The notes below the pieces were generated by a model. The model was not told where the DNA came from and did not search any database. It was given only the letters and a program-made list of their open reading frames with translations. Source: an uncultured Pseudomonadota bacterium (GTDB taxonomy: Bacteria > Pseudomonadota > Gammaproteobacteria > Xanthomonadales > Ahniellaceae). Taken from it: a DNA stretch of 6,113 nt. Both the position numbers and the translations under genes were made by a program. Each line of letters starts with the position of its first letter. The first letter of the stretch is position 1. This document shows, piece after piece, positions 1 through 6,003 of this stretch. The stretch lies in the NCBI GenBank assembly GCA_937996755.1, contig CALKUS010000125.1:1-6113 (forward strand), given 5' to 3'.

Positions 1-554
1 GCAATGGGCTTCCATTCCTCGCCCACCTGCTGCTCGACGCGGAAGCTGGCATCGCTCTTGCGGATGACGCAGCGATACGCCTGGTCGTCCAGCGACATGT
101 CCCAGACATAACGCGTATCCGTGTGCCGCGGCGTGGCCTTCACGCGCGCCGCGATCTCGTGCGCGATGAAGCGGTTGTCGTCGCGCGGCTTCACTTCCTT
201 GCTGAGGTAGAACACGCACTTGCGATCGAGCTCGGCCGGCACCTGGTGCGGTTCGCCGGTGGCGGGCTTCAGCGTGAGCATGAGGCCCATCGAGCCGCAC
301 TCGGCTGCGGGATCGCCGTCGTCGCACACCTGGCACGACCACGTCGCGCCGGCCGGGTCGGAATACTGGAACAGCCAGCCCGAGCCGCCCATCGCGACGC
401 CCATGGTTTCCCTCAGGCCGGCCGCAGGCGTGCCGTTCTCGGCGATCGACGCGAGGCAGCGCTTGCCCAGCGCGCCGCGATCGTTCGTGGCGAAGGCCGG
501 CAACGATGCGACGAGCAGCAGGCCGGTCGCGATCCATCGGAACGAAATGCGCAT
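1..554 (-). CDS. Secreted six-cysteine protein of unknown function (3' end beyond window)
   Basis: Reading leftward from the ATG at 554 gives 184 open codons up to the window edge, so the protein is incomplete at its C-terminus. The start is supported by a strong Shine-Dalgarno run just upstream (GGGGGAGG at 561-568, 6 nt spacer). Residues 1-22 form a classical signal peptide: a basic start (MRISFRW), a hydrophobic core, then PAFA before TND. The mature part has six cysteines (33, 74, 77, 86, 113, 162). The even number and the export signal suggest disulphides formed in the periplasm or outside the cell. A CQVC motif sits at 74-77, but nothing else resembles thioredoxin, and the surrounding composition is not that of a c-type cytochrome (no CxxCH). 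I do not recognise the family. It lies 55 bp downstream of the large minus-strand frame in the same direction, so co-transcription is possible. The reading frame and export are well supported; the function is unknown. Confidence 0.8.
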   Translation of the reverse strand, partial: MRISFRWIATGLLLVASLPAFATNDRGALGKRCLASIAENGTPAAGLRETMGVAMGGSGWLFQYSDPAGATWSCQVCDDGDPAAECGSMGLMLTLKPATGEPHQVPAELDRKCVFYLSKEVKPRDDNRFIAHEIAARVKATPRHTDTRYVWDMSLDDQAYRCVIRKSDASFRVEQQVGEEWKPI

Positions 555-560
555 CGACGT

Positions 561-568
561 CCTCCCCC
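561..568 (-). promoter_or_regulatory. Ribosome binding site of the secreted six-cysteine protein
   Basis: On the minus strand GGGGGAGG lies 6 nt before the ATG at 554. This is a near-ideal Shine-Dalgarno sequence and fixes the start of a gene that is otherwise open at its far end. Confidence 0.75.
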
Positions 569-581
569 GGGCACGGTGCCC
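569..581. repeat. 13-bp perfect dyad next to a Shine-Dalgarno sequence
   Basis: GGGCAC-G-GTGCCC is a perfect inverted repeat in the 55-bp gap between the two minus-strand genes, directly touching the Shine-Dalgarno of the downstream gene. As RNA it could form a 5-bp GGGCA/TGCCC stem with a three-base loop. There is no T-run after it, so it is not a normal intrinsic terminator. It could be an operator or a translation-modulating hairpin, or chance in GC-rich DNA. Confidence 0.35.
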
Positions 582-609
582 AGTGAACGATACGCCGAAC
601 GGCGGCGGA

Positions 610-3465
610 TCAGGGCACGGTCGGCAAGCCGAGCTTCGCATAGCCTCCGCGCGCGAGGTCGGCATCGAGCTTCGCGCGGCGCTCGCCGTGGACGCGCGCC
701 CACGCCGCGAACGTCGGCGCCAGGCGCTCCTGCACGTTGATCAGCCCGGCGCGCTGTTCGTCGGTCGGCATCGCATCGGCGCCGTCGACGCTCTCGGCCA
801 GCAGCTCGAGCTGCGTGGCGAGCCAGCGCAGGGTTTCGGTGCCGCGTGGCGGCAGCCACCAGCCGTTCGACGGGTTCGTCGCGGGCGCGCTGCCCGTGAC
901 GGCGGTGAGCTCGGCCTGGTAGGCGTCGAGCAGCTCGCGCTCGCGGCCGCCGGCGGCCAGCCGCCGCGCAAGCAGCGCCTTCTGGAGCGCTGCGGCCTCG
1001 CTGGCGTGCGTCGCGACCTCGGCGCGCAAGGTCTCGACGCCGCGCGCGATCGCGAACTGTGCGCCGTAGGCGTCGCTCGGCAAGGTGATGCGCGGGTCGG
1101 GCAGGACCTCGAGTGGCTGCTCGTACGTCGTGCCGTCGACGACGAGCTTCACCACGTAGCGGCCGGGCGGTGCCCAGACGCCGTCGGCGTATCCGTTGCC
1201 TTCGGACAGCACCGCGGGAAGCCCGTAGCGCAGCGGCCACGCGAACCGGTGCATGCCGCGCGTGCGCGCGAGCACCGTCGGCGTGCTCGCCCACTCCGGC
1301 GCCATGTTCGCGGACGTCGGGTCGAACGGCGGCGGCGCGTCGCCCGCGCGGTAGCGGCGCACGATCGCGCCGTGCTCGTCCTCGATCGTGAGCTCGACGT
1401 CCTCGGCTCCGGTCGCGAGGACGTAGTCGATCATGGCGCCTTCTCGCGGATTCGCGGCCGCAGGCTCCTCCTTCATGAACGGCGTGCCCTGGAATCCGGT
1501 CGCGCGCACGCGTCGCGCCGGCGCGGGCGCGAACAGCCGCGTCGCGAGCGGCGCGGCGTCGAGCTGGCGCAGCGGCGTGGCGTCGTCGAGGATCCAGAAG
1601 CCGCGGCCGTGCGTCGCGATCACGACGTCGCGGTCCTTCAGCACGATGTCGCGCACGGACGTCACGGGCAGGTTCTGCTGCAACGGCTGCCAGTGCGCGC
1701 CGTCGTCGAAGCTCGCGTAGATGCCGCGCTCGGTGCCTGCGTAGAGCAGTCCCTTGCGCAGCGGGTCCTCGCGCACGACGTTCACGGTGTGGTTCGCCGC
1801 GATGCCGTCGACCACGAGCTGCCAGCTCGTGCCGCCATCGTGCGTGCGATAGACGTACGGGCGGAAGTCGTCGAGGCGATGGCGGTCGACCGCGATGTAC
1901 GCCGTCTCGCGGTCGTGCGGCGACGCCTCGATGATGCCCACCTTGCTCCAGCCTGTGAGCGCCTTCGGCGTGACGTCGCGCCAGCCCACGCCGCCGTCGA
2001 CGGTGCGCCACACCTTGCCGTCGTCCGTGCCCACCCAGATGTCGCTCGCGTCGGTGCGCGACGGCGCGATCGCGTAGATCACGCCGCGGCGCGGGCCGAG
2101 CTGCAGGTTCAGGTCGGCCGTCGTCGCATCGAGGTTCGGCGGCGTGCCCGGATCGGCACGCGTGAGGTCGGGGCTCAGGCGCTCCCACTTCACGCCGCCG
2201 TCCCTCGTGCGATACAGGTTCTGGTGCGCGAAGTAGAGCGCGTCGCGGTCGAGCGGCGAGAACACGAGCGGCAACGTCCACGTGGTGCGGTGGTGCTCGG
2301 GGAAGCGGAACGTGGGCGGCACGCGGCGCGTCTGGCCCGTGCGCAGGTCGAGGCGGTCGACGCGTCCGCCGTAGATCGTTTCCGGATCCTTCGGGTCGGG
2401 CGCGACGTTGTCGCTCTCGCCGCCGGCGGTGATCTCGCGGAACTGCGTGAGGTTGATGCCGTCGATGCCCGCGCCGCGGCTCGGCACGCCGACGGCGCCG
2501 GAATCCTGCTGCGCGCCGTACACCATGTACGGAAAGCGATCGTCCGTGCTCGCGTGGTAGAGCTGCGCCGTCGGCTGGTTCAGCCAGGTGCTCCAGGTCT
2601 GCCCGCCGTTCAACGTGACGATCGCGCCCTGGTCGGCGCCGATGATGCGGCGGCGCGTGTCCTTCGGGTCGATCCAGAGGTCGTGGAAGTCGTCGCCCGT
2701 CATGTCGCCGCGCTCGGGCACGAACGTGGCGCCGCCGTCTTCGGAGCGCAGCACGATCGTGTTGAGCGCCCATACGCGATCGGCGTTCGTCGGGTCGACG
2801 ACGAGCGTGCCGAAGTACCAGCCGCGCTGCCACGTGCGATTGTCGCTGCTGACCTGCTTCCACGTCGCGCCCGCATCGTCGGAGCGATAGACGCCGCCGC
2901 CGAGGCGATCGCGCTCGTCCTCGCCGCCGTTCGGTTCCGAGTCGACGACGACGTAAACGCGCTTCGCATCGTTCGGCGCCACGGCGATGCCGATGTGGCC
3001 GACGTGCTTCGGCAGCCCGTTCTCGAGCTTCGTCCAGTGCGCGCCGCCGTCGCTGGACTTGAACAGCCCGCTGCCCGGGCCGTTCGACGGTGGATAGACG
3101 CTCCACGGCGTGCGTCGCGTCTGCCACAGCGCCGCGTAGATCGTGGCCGGGTCGCCGGGCGCGAACGCGAGGTCGATCGCCCCCGTGTCCGCGTCGGGGC
3201 CGAGCACCTTCTTCCAGCTGGCGCCCGCGTCGCGCGATTCGAACACGCCGCGTTGCGCGTTCGGGCCGTACGGGTGGCCGAGCGCGGCGACGTAGACGTG
3301 CTTCGCGTCGCGCGGGTCGACGAGCACCTTGCCGATCTGCTGCGTGTCCTCGAGGCCGATGCGCCGCCAGGTGCTGCCGCCGTCGTCGGAACGGAACATG
3401 CCCTCGCCCTGCGCGATGTCCGAGCGCATGTCGGCCTCGCCGGTGCCGACGTAGAGCACGGCCCA
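610..3465 (-). other. BNR/sortilin-type beta-propeller portion lacking its N-terminus
   Basis: From WAVLYVGTGEADMRS to the stop, this is the bulk of the large exported 'WD40/YVTN/BNR-like repeat' or 'glycosyl hydrolase' family, usually about 1000 residues. Family members normally begin with a signal peptide and a first blade of the type IGP..RGGRV..V and GGVWKT.DGG.TW before the VYVGTGEA segment; those roughly 100 residues are missing. Everything after is intact: repeated VDP..../YVA strands, nine good Asp-boxes, THGRGFWILDD, a beta-sandwich with PPGRYVVKLVV, and an alpha-helical end ending LGLPTVP. Despite the family label, no glycosidase active site is evident. The function of these proteins is largely unknown; substrate or protein binding outside the cytoplasm is the usual guess. 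Confidence 0.85.
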
Positions 3466-4761
3466 GTCGTTTTGCAGCATCAGGCCGTAGTTGTGAACCC
3501 CCTGGCTGTCCAGGTTGATGTTCTTGGCGCCTATGTTGGCGGTGATCAGCTCGAAGCCGAAGGCGTAGCGCTTGGTCGGATCGAAGTTGGCGTTGCCGTT
3601 CAGGTTCTGTTGGCTGATGGTGGCGACGGAGACCGCCTGCTCGTCGCTGCCACCCTTGCCCATCAGGGGTCCGCCTTTGTGCAGATCGACCGCGAAGGAG
3701 CCGGGAATGCGGGCCACTGCTTGATCGGTCTGCGACTGATCGGTCGGTGATTTGTCCGGGTTCTCGGACAGGGTGATGTTGTTGAACGTGACCAGCAGCG
3801 CTGCCGGACTGCTCGTCGTCACCCCGTTGAAAGTGAATTGCTCCCACACCCAATCCTGCGGTGTCACGATGGGCCGATTCACCGACTTCAGCGTCTGGTC
3901 GCCCAGTGAGATCGAAAACTCCTGCTGCAGCAGAAGGCCGGCGGAGTAATAGGCCAGCCAGAAAGAGACGTCGTAGGTGCCGGGGTACATCCACTGGGCG
4001 TAGCTGTTGGCGCCGCCGGAGTAGGCGCGCACGAACTGCTCGCCGCTCTGCTTCTCGACGAAGCGGAGCACGTAGCCGGCGCCGTTGGGGATGAGCGCGC
4101 CGTTCCACAGCAGGGCGCCGGAGACCTGCACCGCCGAGGGCGTGATGTTGATCACGGTGTTGCCCTGGACGTTGATCGCGGCGGCCACGCGAAAGCGTTG
4201 AAGAGCATCGTGCGCGGCGCACGCGATGCGGTCGCCACTATTGCCCGTCGGGTCCGTCACCTGGTCATCGGCGCTCATGTGGATAACCAGCGCCGTGCCG
4301 TCGGCATCGAAAATGCTGGTCGGGCCGCTGGTGAGCGAAATCGCCTTCGTCGTGGTGGTGTAGTACCCCTGCTCGACCGACTTGCTGTCGATCTGCGGGA
4401 GGTCGCCGGCGTGGGAGCCGGCGGGGTTGTTGAGGCCGTGCTGGCGGCCTCCGGGGTTGAAGTGCCCGCCCGCGCTCGTGAACTTGCCCGCCGGCTCGCA
4501 GACGCCCACGCCGTGGACGTGGATGCCGTGGGCGCCCGAGGGAATGAGGGTGGCGTCCGCGATGATCTTCACCGTGCCATCGCTGGCCTGGTGCAGCTGC
4601 ACGTTGCCGACACGGTTGCCCGCCGCATCGATGAACGTGCCCGTGACGGAGGTCACGGCGTTGCCGCTGGGGACGGCGGGGCCGGGGGCCTCGGCGAGGA
4701 CCGATGTCGCCACCAGGGCGAGGCTTGCCGCGACCGGGGCGGCGATGGGTAGCAGTCGCAT
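610..4761 (-). CDS. Three-part fusion frame: exported Cu/Zn superoxide dismutase, unassigned beta region, BNR/sortilin-type propeller
   Basis: The frame codes for 1383 residues. I start it at the ATG at 4761, not 4800, because GGAAGG (4767-4772) sits 5 nt upstream and a clean signal peptide (1-23, ending SVLA) follows. Residues 34-183 are a complete periplasmic SodC: copper/zinc ligands H81, H83, H100, H108, H117, D120 and H161, and disulphide cysteines C88 and C181 in RIAC. It should convert superoxide to peroxide and oxygen. Residues 184-432 are an unassigned beta-rich region. Residues 433-1050 carry nine Asp-boxes of the S/T-x-D-x-G-x-x-W type (458, 509, 569, 627, 673, 852, 920, 973, 1017) plus a degenerate one at 716, as in the large 'glycosyl hydrolase'/sortilin-like BNR family. 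A beta-sandwich-like part (about 1111-1225) and the family's helical C-terminus follow. The usual first propeller blade is absent. The frame is open throughout, but whether it is one real protein is doubtful; see the joints at 4213 and 3466. Confidence 0.7.
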   Translation of the reverse strand: MRLLPIAAPVAASLALVATSVLAEAPGPAVPSGNAVTSVTGTFIDAAGNRVGNVQLHQASDGTVKIIADATLIPSGAHGIHVHGVGVCEPAGKFTSAGGHFNPGGRQHGLNNPAGSHAGDLPQIDSKSVEQGYYTTTTKAISLTSGPTSIFDADGTALVIHMSADDQVTDPTGNSGDRIACAAHDALQRFRVAAAINVQGNTVINITPSAVQVSGALLWNGALIPNGAGYVLRFVEKQSGEQFVRAYSGGANSYAQWMYPGTYDVSFWLAYYSAGLLLQQEFSISLGDQTLKSVNRPIVTPQDWVWEQFTFNGVTTSSPAALLVTFNNITLSENPDKSPTDQSQTDQAVARIPGSFAVDLHKGGPLMGKGGSDEQAVSVATISQQNLNGNANFDPTKRYAFGFELITANIGAKNINLDSQGVHNYGLMLQNDWAVLYVGTGEADMRSDIAQGEGMFRSDDGGSTWRRIGLEDTQQIGKVLVDPRDAKHVYVAALGHPYGPNAQRGVFESRDAGASWKKVLGPDADTGAIDLAFAPGDPATIYAALWQTRRTPWSVYPPSNGPGSGLFKSSDGGAHWTKLENGLPKHVGHIGIAVAPNDAKRVYVVVDSEPNGGEDERDRLGGGVYRSDDAGATWKQVSSDNRTWQRGWYFGTLVVDPTNADRVWALNTIVLRSEDGGATFVPERGDMTGDDFHDLWIDPKDTRRRIIGADQGAIVTLNGGQTWSTWLNQPTAQLYHASTDDRFPYMVYGAQQDSGAVGVPSRGAGIDGINLTQFREITAGGESDNVAPDPKDPETIYGGRVDRLDLRTGQTRRVPPTFRFPEHHRTTWTLPLVFSPLDRDALYFAHQNLYRTRDGGVKWERLSPDLTRADPGTPPNLDATTADLNLQLGPRRGVIYAIAPSRTDASDIWVGTDDGKVWRTVDGGVGWRDVTPKALTGWSKVGIIEASPHDRETAYIAVDRHRLDDFRPYVYRTHDGGTSWQLVVDGIAANHTVNVVREDPLRKGLLYAGTERGIYASFDDGAHWQPLQQNLPVTSVRDIVLKDRDVVIATHGRGFWILDDATPLRQLDAAPLATRLFAPAPARRVRATGFQGTPFMKEEPAAANPREGAMIDYVLATGAEDVELTIEDEHGAIVRRYRAGDAPPPFDPTSANMAPEWASTPTVLARTRGMHRFAWPLRYGLPAVLSEGNGYADGVWAPPGRYVVKLVVDGTTYEQPLEVLPDPRITLPSDAYGAQFAIARGVETLRAEVATHASEAAALQKALLARRLAAGGRERELLDAYQAELTAVTGSAPATNPSNGWWLPPRGTETLRWLATQLELLAESVDGADAMPTDEQRAGLINVQERLAPTFAAWARVHGERRAKLDADLARGGYAKLGLPTVP
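3466..4212 (-). other. Lower-GC middle segment: unassigned extracellular-type beta modules
   Basis: The segment codes for 249 residues, in frame with both neighbours. Samples of 60 nt here count 58-60% G+C (3541-3600, 3781-3840), against 78% at 2041-2100 and 75% at 4441-4500. The protein is rich in aromatic residues, Asn and Thr, with almost no Cys. It includes NVQGNTVINITPSAVQVSGA and YPGTYDVSFWL, which resemble repeated beta-sandwich modules of secreted proteins in myxobacteria-like genomes (from memory). A weak second copy appears about 90 residues later (SLGDQTLKSVNRPIVTP, then FTFNGV). The last 90 residues (from AVARIPGSF to LMLQND) match nothing I know. No catalytic motif is visible. 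It is either a real linker domain or a fragment of an unrelated gene. Confidence 0.6.
4213..4761 (-). other. sodC: Complete SodC (Cu/Zn superoxide dismutase) portion of the fusion frame
   Basis: This part contains everything a stand-alone bacterial SodC needs: signal peptide, GIHVHGVGVC copper-site motif, GGHFNP with the bridging histidine, GSHAGDLP with the zinc ligands, and the final DPTGNSGDRIAC with the last disulphide cysteine. SodC proteins normally stop within a few residues of that cysteine. Here the frame runs on instead, so the SOD has at most lost its last two or three residues. The enzyme acts in the periplasm against external superoxide. Its own promoter region lies at 4762-4840. 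The assignment of this portion is firm even if the fusion is artefactual. Confidence 0.93.
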
Positions 4762-4766
4762 GTATG

Positions 4767-4772
4767 CCTTCC
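4767..4772 (-). promoter_or_regulatory. Ribosome binding site deciding the SodC start
   Basis: GGAAGG on the minus strand ends 5 nt before the ATG at 4761. The alternative ATG at 4800 would add a 13-residue basic leader before the signal peptide and falls inside a dyad, so 4761 is preferred. Confidence 0.7.
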
Positions 4773-4789
4773 GTTTCTGAGTTGTCTGT

Positions 4790-4804
4790 CGAGTTAACAA
4801 CTCG
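4790..4804. promoter_or_regulatory. Candidate operator: CGAGTT-AAC-AACTCG dyad upstream of sodC
   Basis: This is a perfect inverted repeat with 6-bp arms and a 3-bp spacer, 29-43 nt before the SodC start codon and just downstream of the best promoter candidate. Its place in the presumed 5' leader fits a repressor site or a short leader hairpin. I do not recognise it as a consensus for a named redox regulator such as SoxR or OxyR. Confidence 0.4.
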
Positions 4805-4810
4805 AAAAGG

Positions 4811-4838
4811 ATTATGACGGTGGGTATTTACCGCGCAA
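4811..4838 (-). promoter_or_regulatory. Possible sigma70-type promoter for the sodC fusion gene
   Basis: On the minus strand TTGCGC (4833-4838) and CATAAT (4811-4816) are separated by 16 bp. The -10 box matches 5 of 6 consensus bases and the -35 box 3 of 6. Transcription would start near 4803-4805, at the edge of the dyad at 4790-4804. The local sequence is unusually AT-rich for this window, which supports a promoter, but this is by eye only. Confidence 0.35.
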
Positions 4839-4971
4839 TACGGAAAAGGCCCCGCGATCCCCGCCGCTCGCACGCAAATTCCCACGCATACCGCTCCACG
4901 GAATCCCCGCGGCAATGGTCACCGGAACTCGCTCCCCGGGCTGAACTGGCAACCGGCACCGGGATCGGTGA

Positions 4972-5011
4972 CCTGGAAACTGTTACCGGGAACTGTCACT
5001 GGGAACTGTCG
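4972..5011. repeat. Three imperfect tandem copies of a 13-14 bp GGGAACTGTCA-type unit
   Basis: The units are CCTGGAAACTGTTA (4972-4985), CCGGGAACTGTCA (4986-4998) and CTGGGAACTGTCG (4999-5011). Related pieces occur just before (CCGGAACTC near 4922, CTGAACTGGCAACCGG near 4941). The array ends 45 bp before the plus-strand start codon. It could be a cluster of regulator sites for the divergent genes, or one of the small intergenic AGTTCCC-type repeats seen in some GC-rich gammaproteobacteria (from memory). The rest of the 295-bp intergenic region contains only the promoter, dyad and ribosome binding sites listed separately. Confidence 0.65.
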
Positions 5012-5043
5012 ACTAAATAGCGTAAAACGCGCACATCCGGTCA

Positions 5044-5049
5044 CGGAGG
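5044..5049 (+). promoter_or_regulatory. Ribosome binding site of the membrane protein
   Basis: CGGAGG ends 7 nt before the ATG at 5057. This is a strong Shine-Dalgarno at ideal spacing and sets the start of the plus-strand gene. Confidence 0.75.
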
Positions 5050-5056
5050 TCCCCCC

Positions 5057-5971
5057 ATGTCCGTGCAAGCGATGCCCGGCACGAATCCCCATCCGCTGCG
5101 CGCCGAAGTGCGCGCCCTCCTCCAGGCGGCGATGGCCGTCTTCACCTTCACCGTCGTCATCGGCATCCTCAACGGCACCGACCTGGTCGATTTCGACCGC
5201 AAGCGCATCCTCGCGCACGTCCACGGCGGCACACTCGGCTGGATCACGATGTCCGTGTTCGCCGCCTCGCTCTGGCTCTTCGGCCAGGGCGAACTCACCC
5301 CCGGCATGCGCCGCGCCGCCCGCGCGCTGACGGTGTTCGCGATCGTGGCGCTGCCCGTGTTCGCGTTCACGTTCGCCTTCACCTATGGCGAAGCCCGGCC
5401 CATCATCGGCAGCTTCGCGCTGGCCGCCATCATTGGCTTCTTCGCGTGGGTCACCATCCGCGCTCGCTGCATGACGCTCTCGGTCGTGCATATCGGCTTT
5501 CTCGCGGCGGTCGCGACGTCGGTGGCCGGCGGCGTCCTCGGCGTGCTGCTCGCGACGAAGATCGCGACGGGCCGCGAGGTCCTCCCCGATGGCGGCGCCG
5601 ATGCCCACCCCGCGACCATGGTCGTCGGCTTCCTCATCCCCGTGGGCATGGCGCTCGCCGAGTGGTGCTTCCACTGGGAGAAGCTGAAGCCGGCGGGCCG
5701 CGGCGGCTTCCTTCAGATCGCCCTCCCGTTCCTCGGCGGCATGCTCCTCTTCGGCGTCGGGGCTTATCGTATCGCCAAGATGGGGAAGCTGGCTCTCAAA
5801 CTGCACCAGGATTCAAAGGCGGAAAAAGAACGCCTTAAAAAAGAAGAGGAACTAAAAAATCCGAAGGTCCCCCCGCTTAAAGTAATCGGATACTTTCTGC
5901 TCTGCCTTCTTGGTGTCTTGCTGCTCGCGCTCGTGAGCAACGTAATACACAACGGCGGCCGACTCGGATAA
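5057..5971 (+). CDS. Polytopic membrane protein with histidine motifs, C-terminus replaced by a foreign low-GC tail
   Basis: The frame codes for 304 residues. Residues 1-235 are high-GC and show about seven membrane segments (roughly 22-39, 56-76, 90-110, 115-134, 142-167, 187-204, 219-235). Histidines lie in HVHGGTLGW (54-61), VVHIG (144-147) and DAHPATM (182-188). This pattern resembles NnrS-like or haem-copper-oxidase-subunit-I-like membrane proteins, where such histidines bind haem or metal; that link is an inference and I give no gene name. Residues 236-304 differ: a Lys/Glu-rich, probably coiled helix (about 243-270), one membrane segment (about 275-295) and the end GGRLG, coded in DNA of about 42% G+C. 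The family would be expected to continue with further hydrophobic helices, so the native gene looks truncated near 5762. The gene is divergent from the SodC frame across 295 bp. Start and N-terminal reading are solid; the product as drawn may not exist. Confidence 0.65.
   Translation: MSVQAMPGTNPHPLRAEVRALLQAAMAVFTFTVVIGILNGTDLVDFDRKRILAHVHGGTLGWITMSVFAASLWLFGQGELTPGMRRAARALTVFAIVALPVFAFTFAFTYGEARPIIGSFALAAIIGFFAWVTIRARCMTLSVVHIGFLAAVATSVAGGVLGVLLATKIATGREVLPDGGADAHPATMVVGFLIPVGMALAEWCFHWEKLKPAGRGGFLQIALPFLGGMLLFGVGAYRIAKMGKLALKLHQDSKAEKERLKKEEELKNPKVPPLKVIGYFLLCLLGVLLLALVSNVIHNGGRLG
5762..5971 (+). other. Low-GC tail segment: charged helix plus one membrane segment
   Basis: From about codon 236 the sequence becomes A-rich (25 of 60 bases G or C in 5821-5880). 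It codes KAEKERLKKEEELKNPK, then a hydrophobic stretch (VIGYFLLCLLGVLLLALV) and a short polar end. An internal ATG at 5780 would give a 63-residue protein, but no Shine-Dalgarno precedes it. The charged-coil plus single-membrane-helix layout is common in small phage and plasmid proteins, but I cannot assign it. It shares its base composition with the DNA to its right, so it probably belongs with that DNA rather than with the membrane protein. Confidence 0.5.
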
Positions 5972-5973
5972 AC

Positions 5974-6003
5974 AAAAAAGCGCCTAAGCCGGGCGTCTTT
6001 TTT
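5974..6003. terminator. Bidirectional intrinsic terminator between convergent genes
   Basis: AAAAAAGCGCC and GGCGTCTTTTTT pair into an 11-bp stem with one bulged T and a 7-base loop (TAAGCCG). A T-run flanks it on one strand and an A-run on the other, so it can stop transcription from both sides. It lies 2 bp after the plus-strand stop codon and faces the minus-strand gene that ends at 6069, as expected between convergent genes. Confidence 0.8.

Noticed and set aside
220..3750. 1176-codon open frame on the plus strand opposite the BNR region
   Set aside because: It is extremely rich in Arg, Ala and Val with no domain motif or signal. It mirrors the codon structure of the real minus-strand gene, whose translation carries regular Asp-boxes.
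4199..4205. GAAGAGC type IIS restriction site close to joint 1, suggesting a cloning junction
   Set aside because: A 7-bp site is expected by chance in a few kilobases, none is evident at the other joints, and no vector sequence is visible.
413..4222. 1269-codon open frame on the minus strand in another phase
   Set aside because: The product is Arg/Ala/His low-complexity sequence without motifs. It is a GC-rich shadow of the real frame and runs across the true intergenic gap at 555-609.
4972..5011. CRISPR-like array
   Set aside because: The units are directly adjacent, 13-14 bp, imperfect, and have no spacers between them.
4993..5019. Possible plus-strand promoter CTGTCA with TAAATA before the membrane gene
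   Set aside because: The spacer is only 15 bp and the -35-like box falls within the tandem repeats, so it is too weak to list as a feature.
4919..5806. 295-codon minus-strand frame opposite the membrane protein
   Set aside because: Its Asp/Glu/Arg/His-rich product is the mirror of hydrophobic plus-strand codons. It has no ribosome site, while the plus-strand gene has an ideal one.
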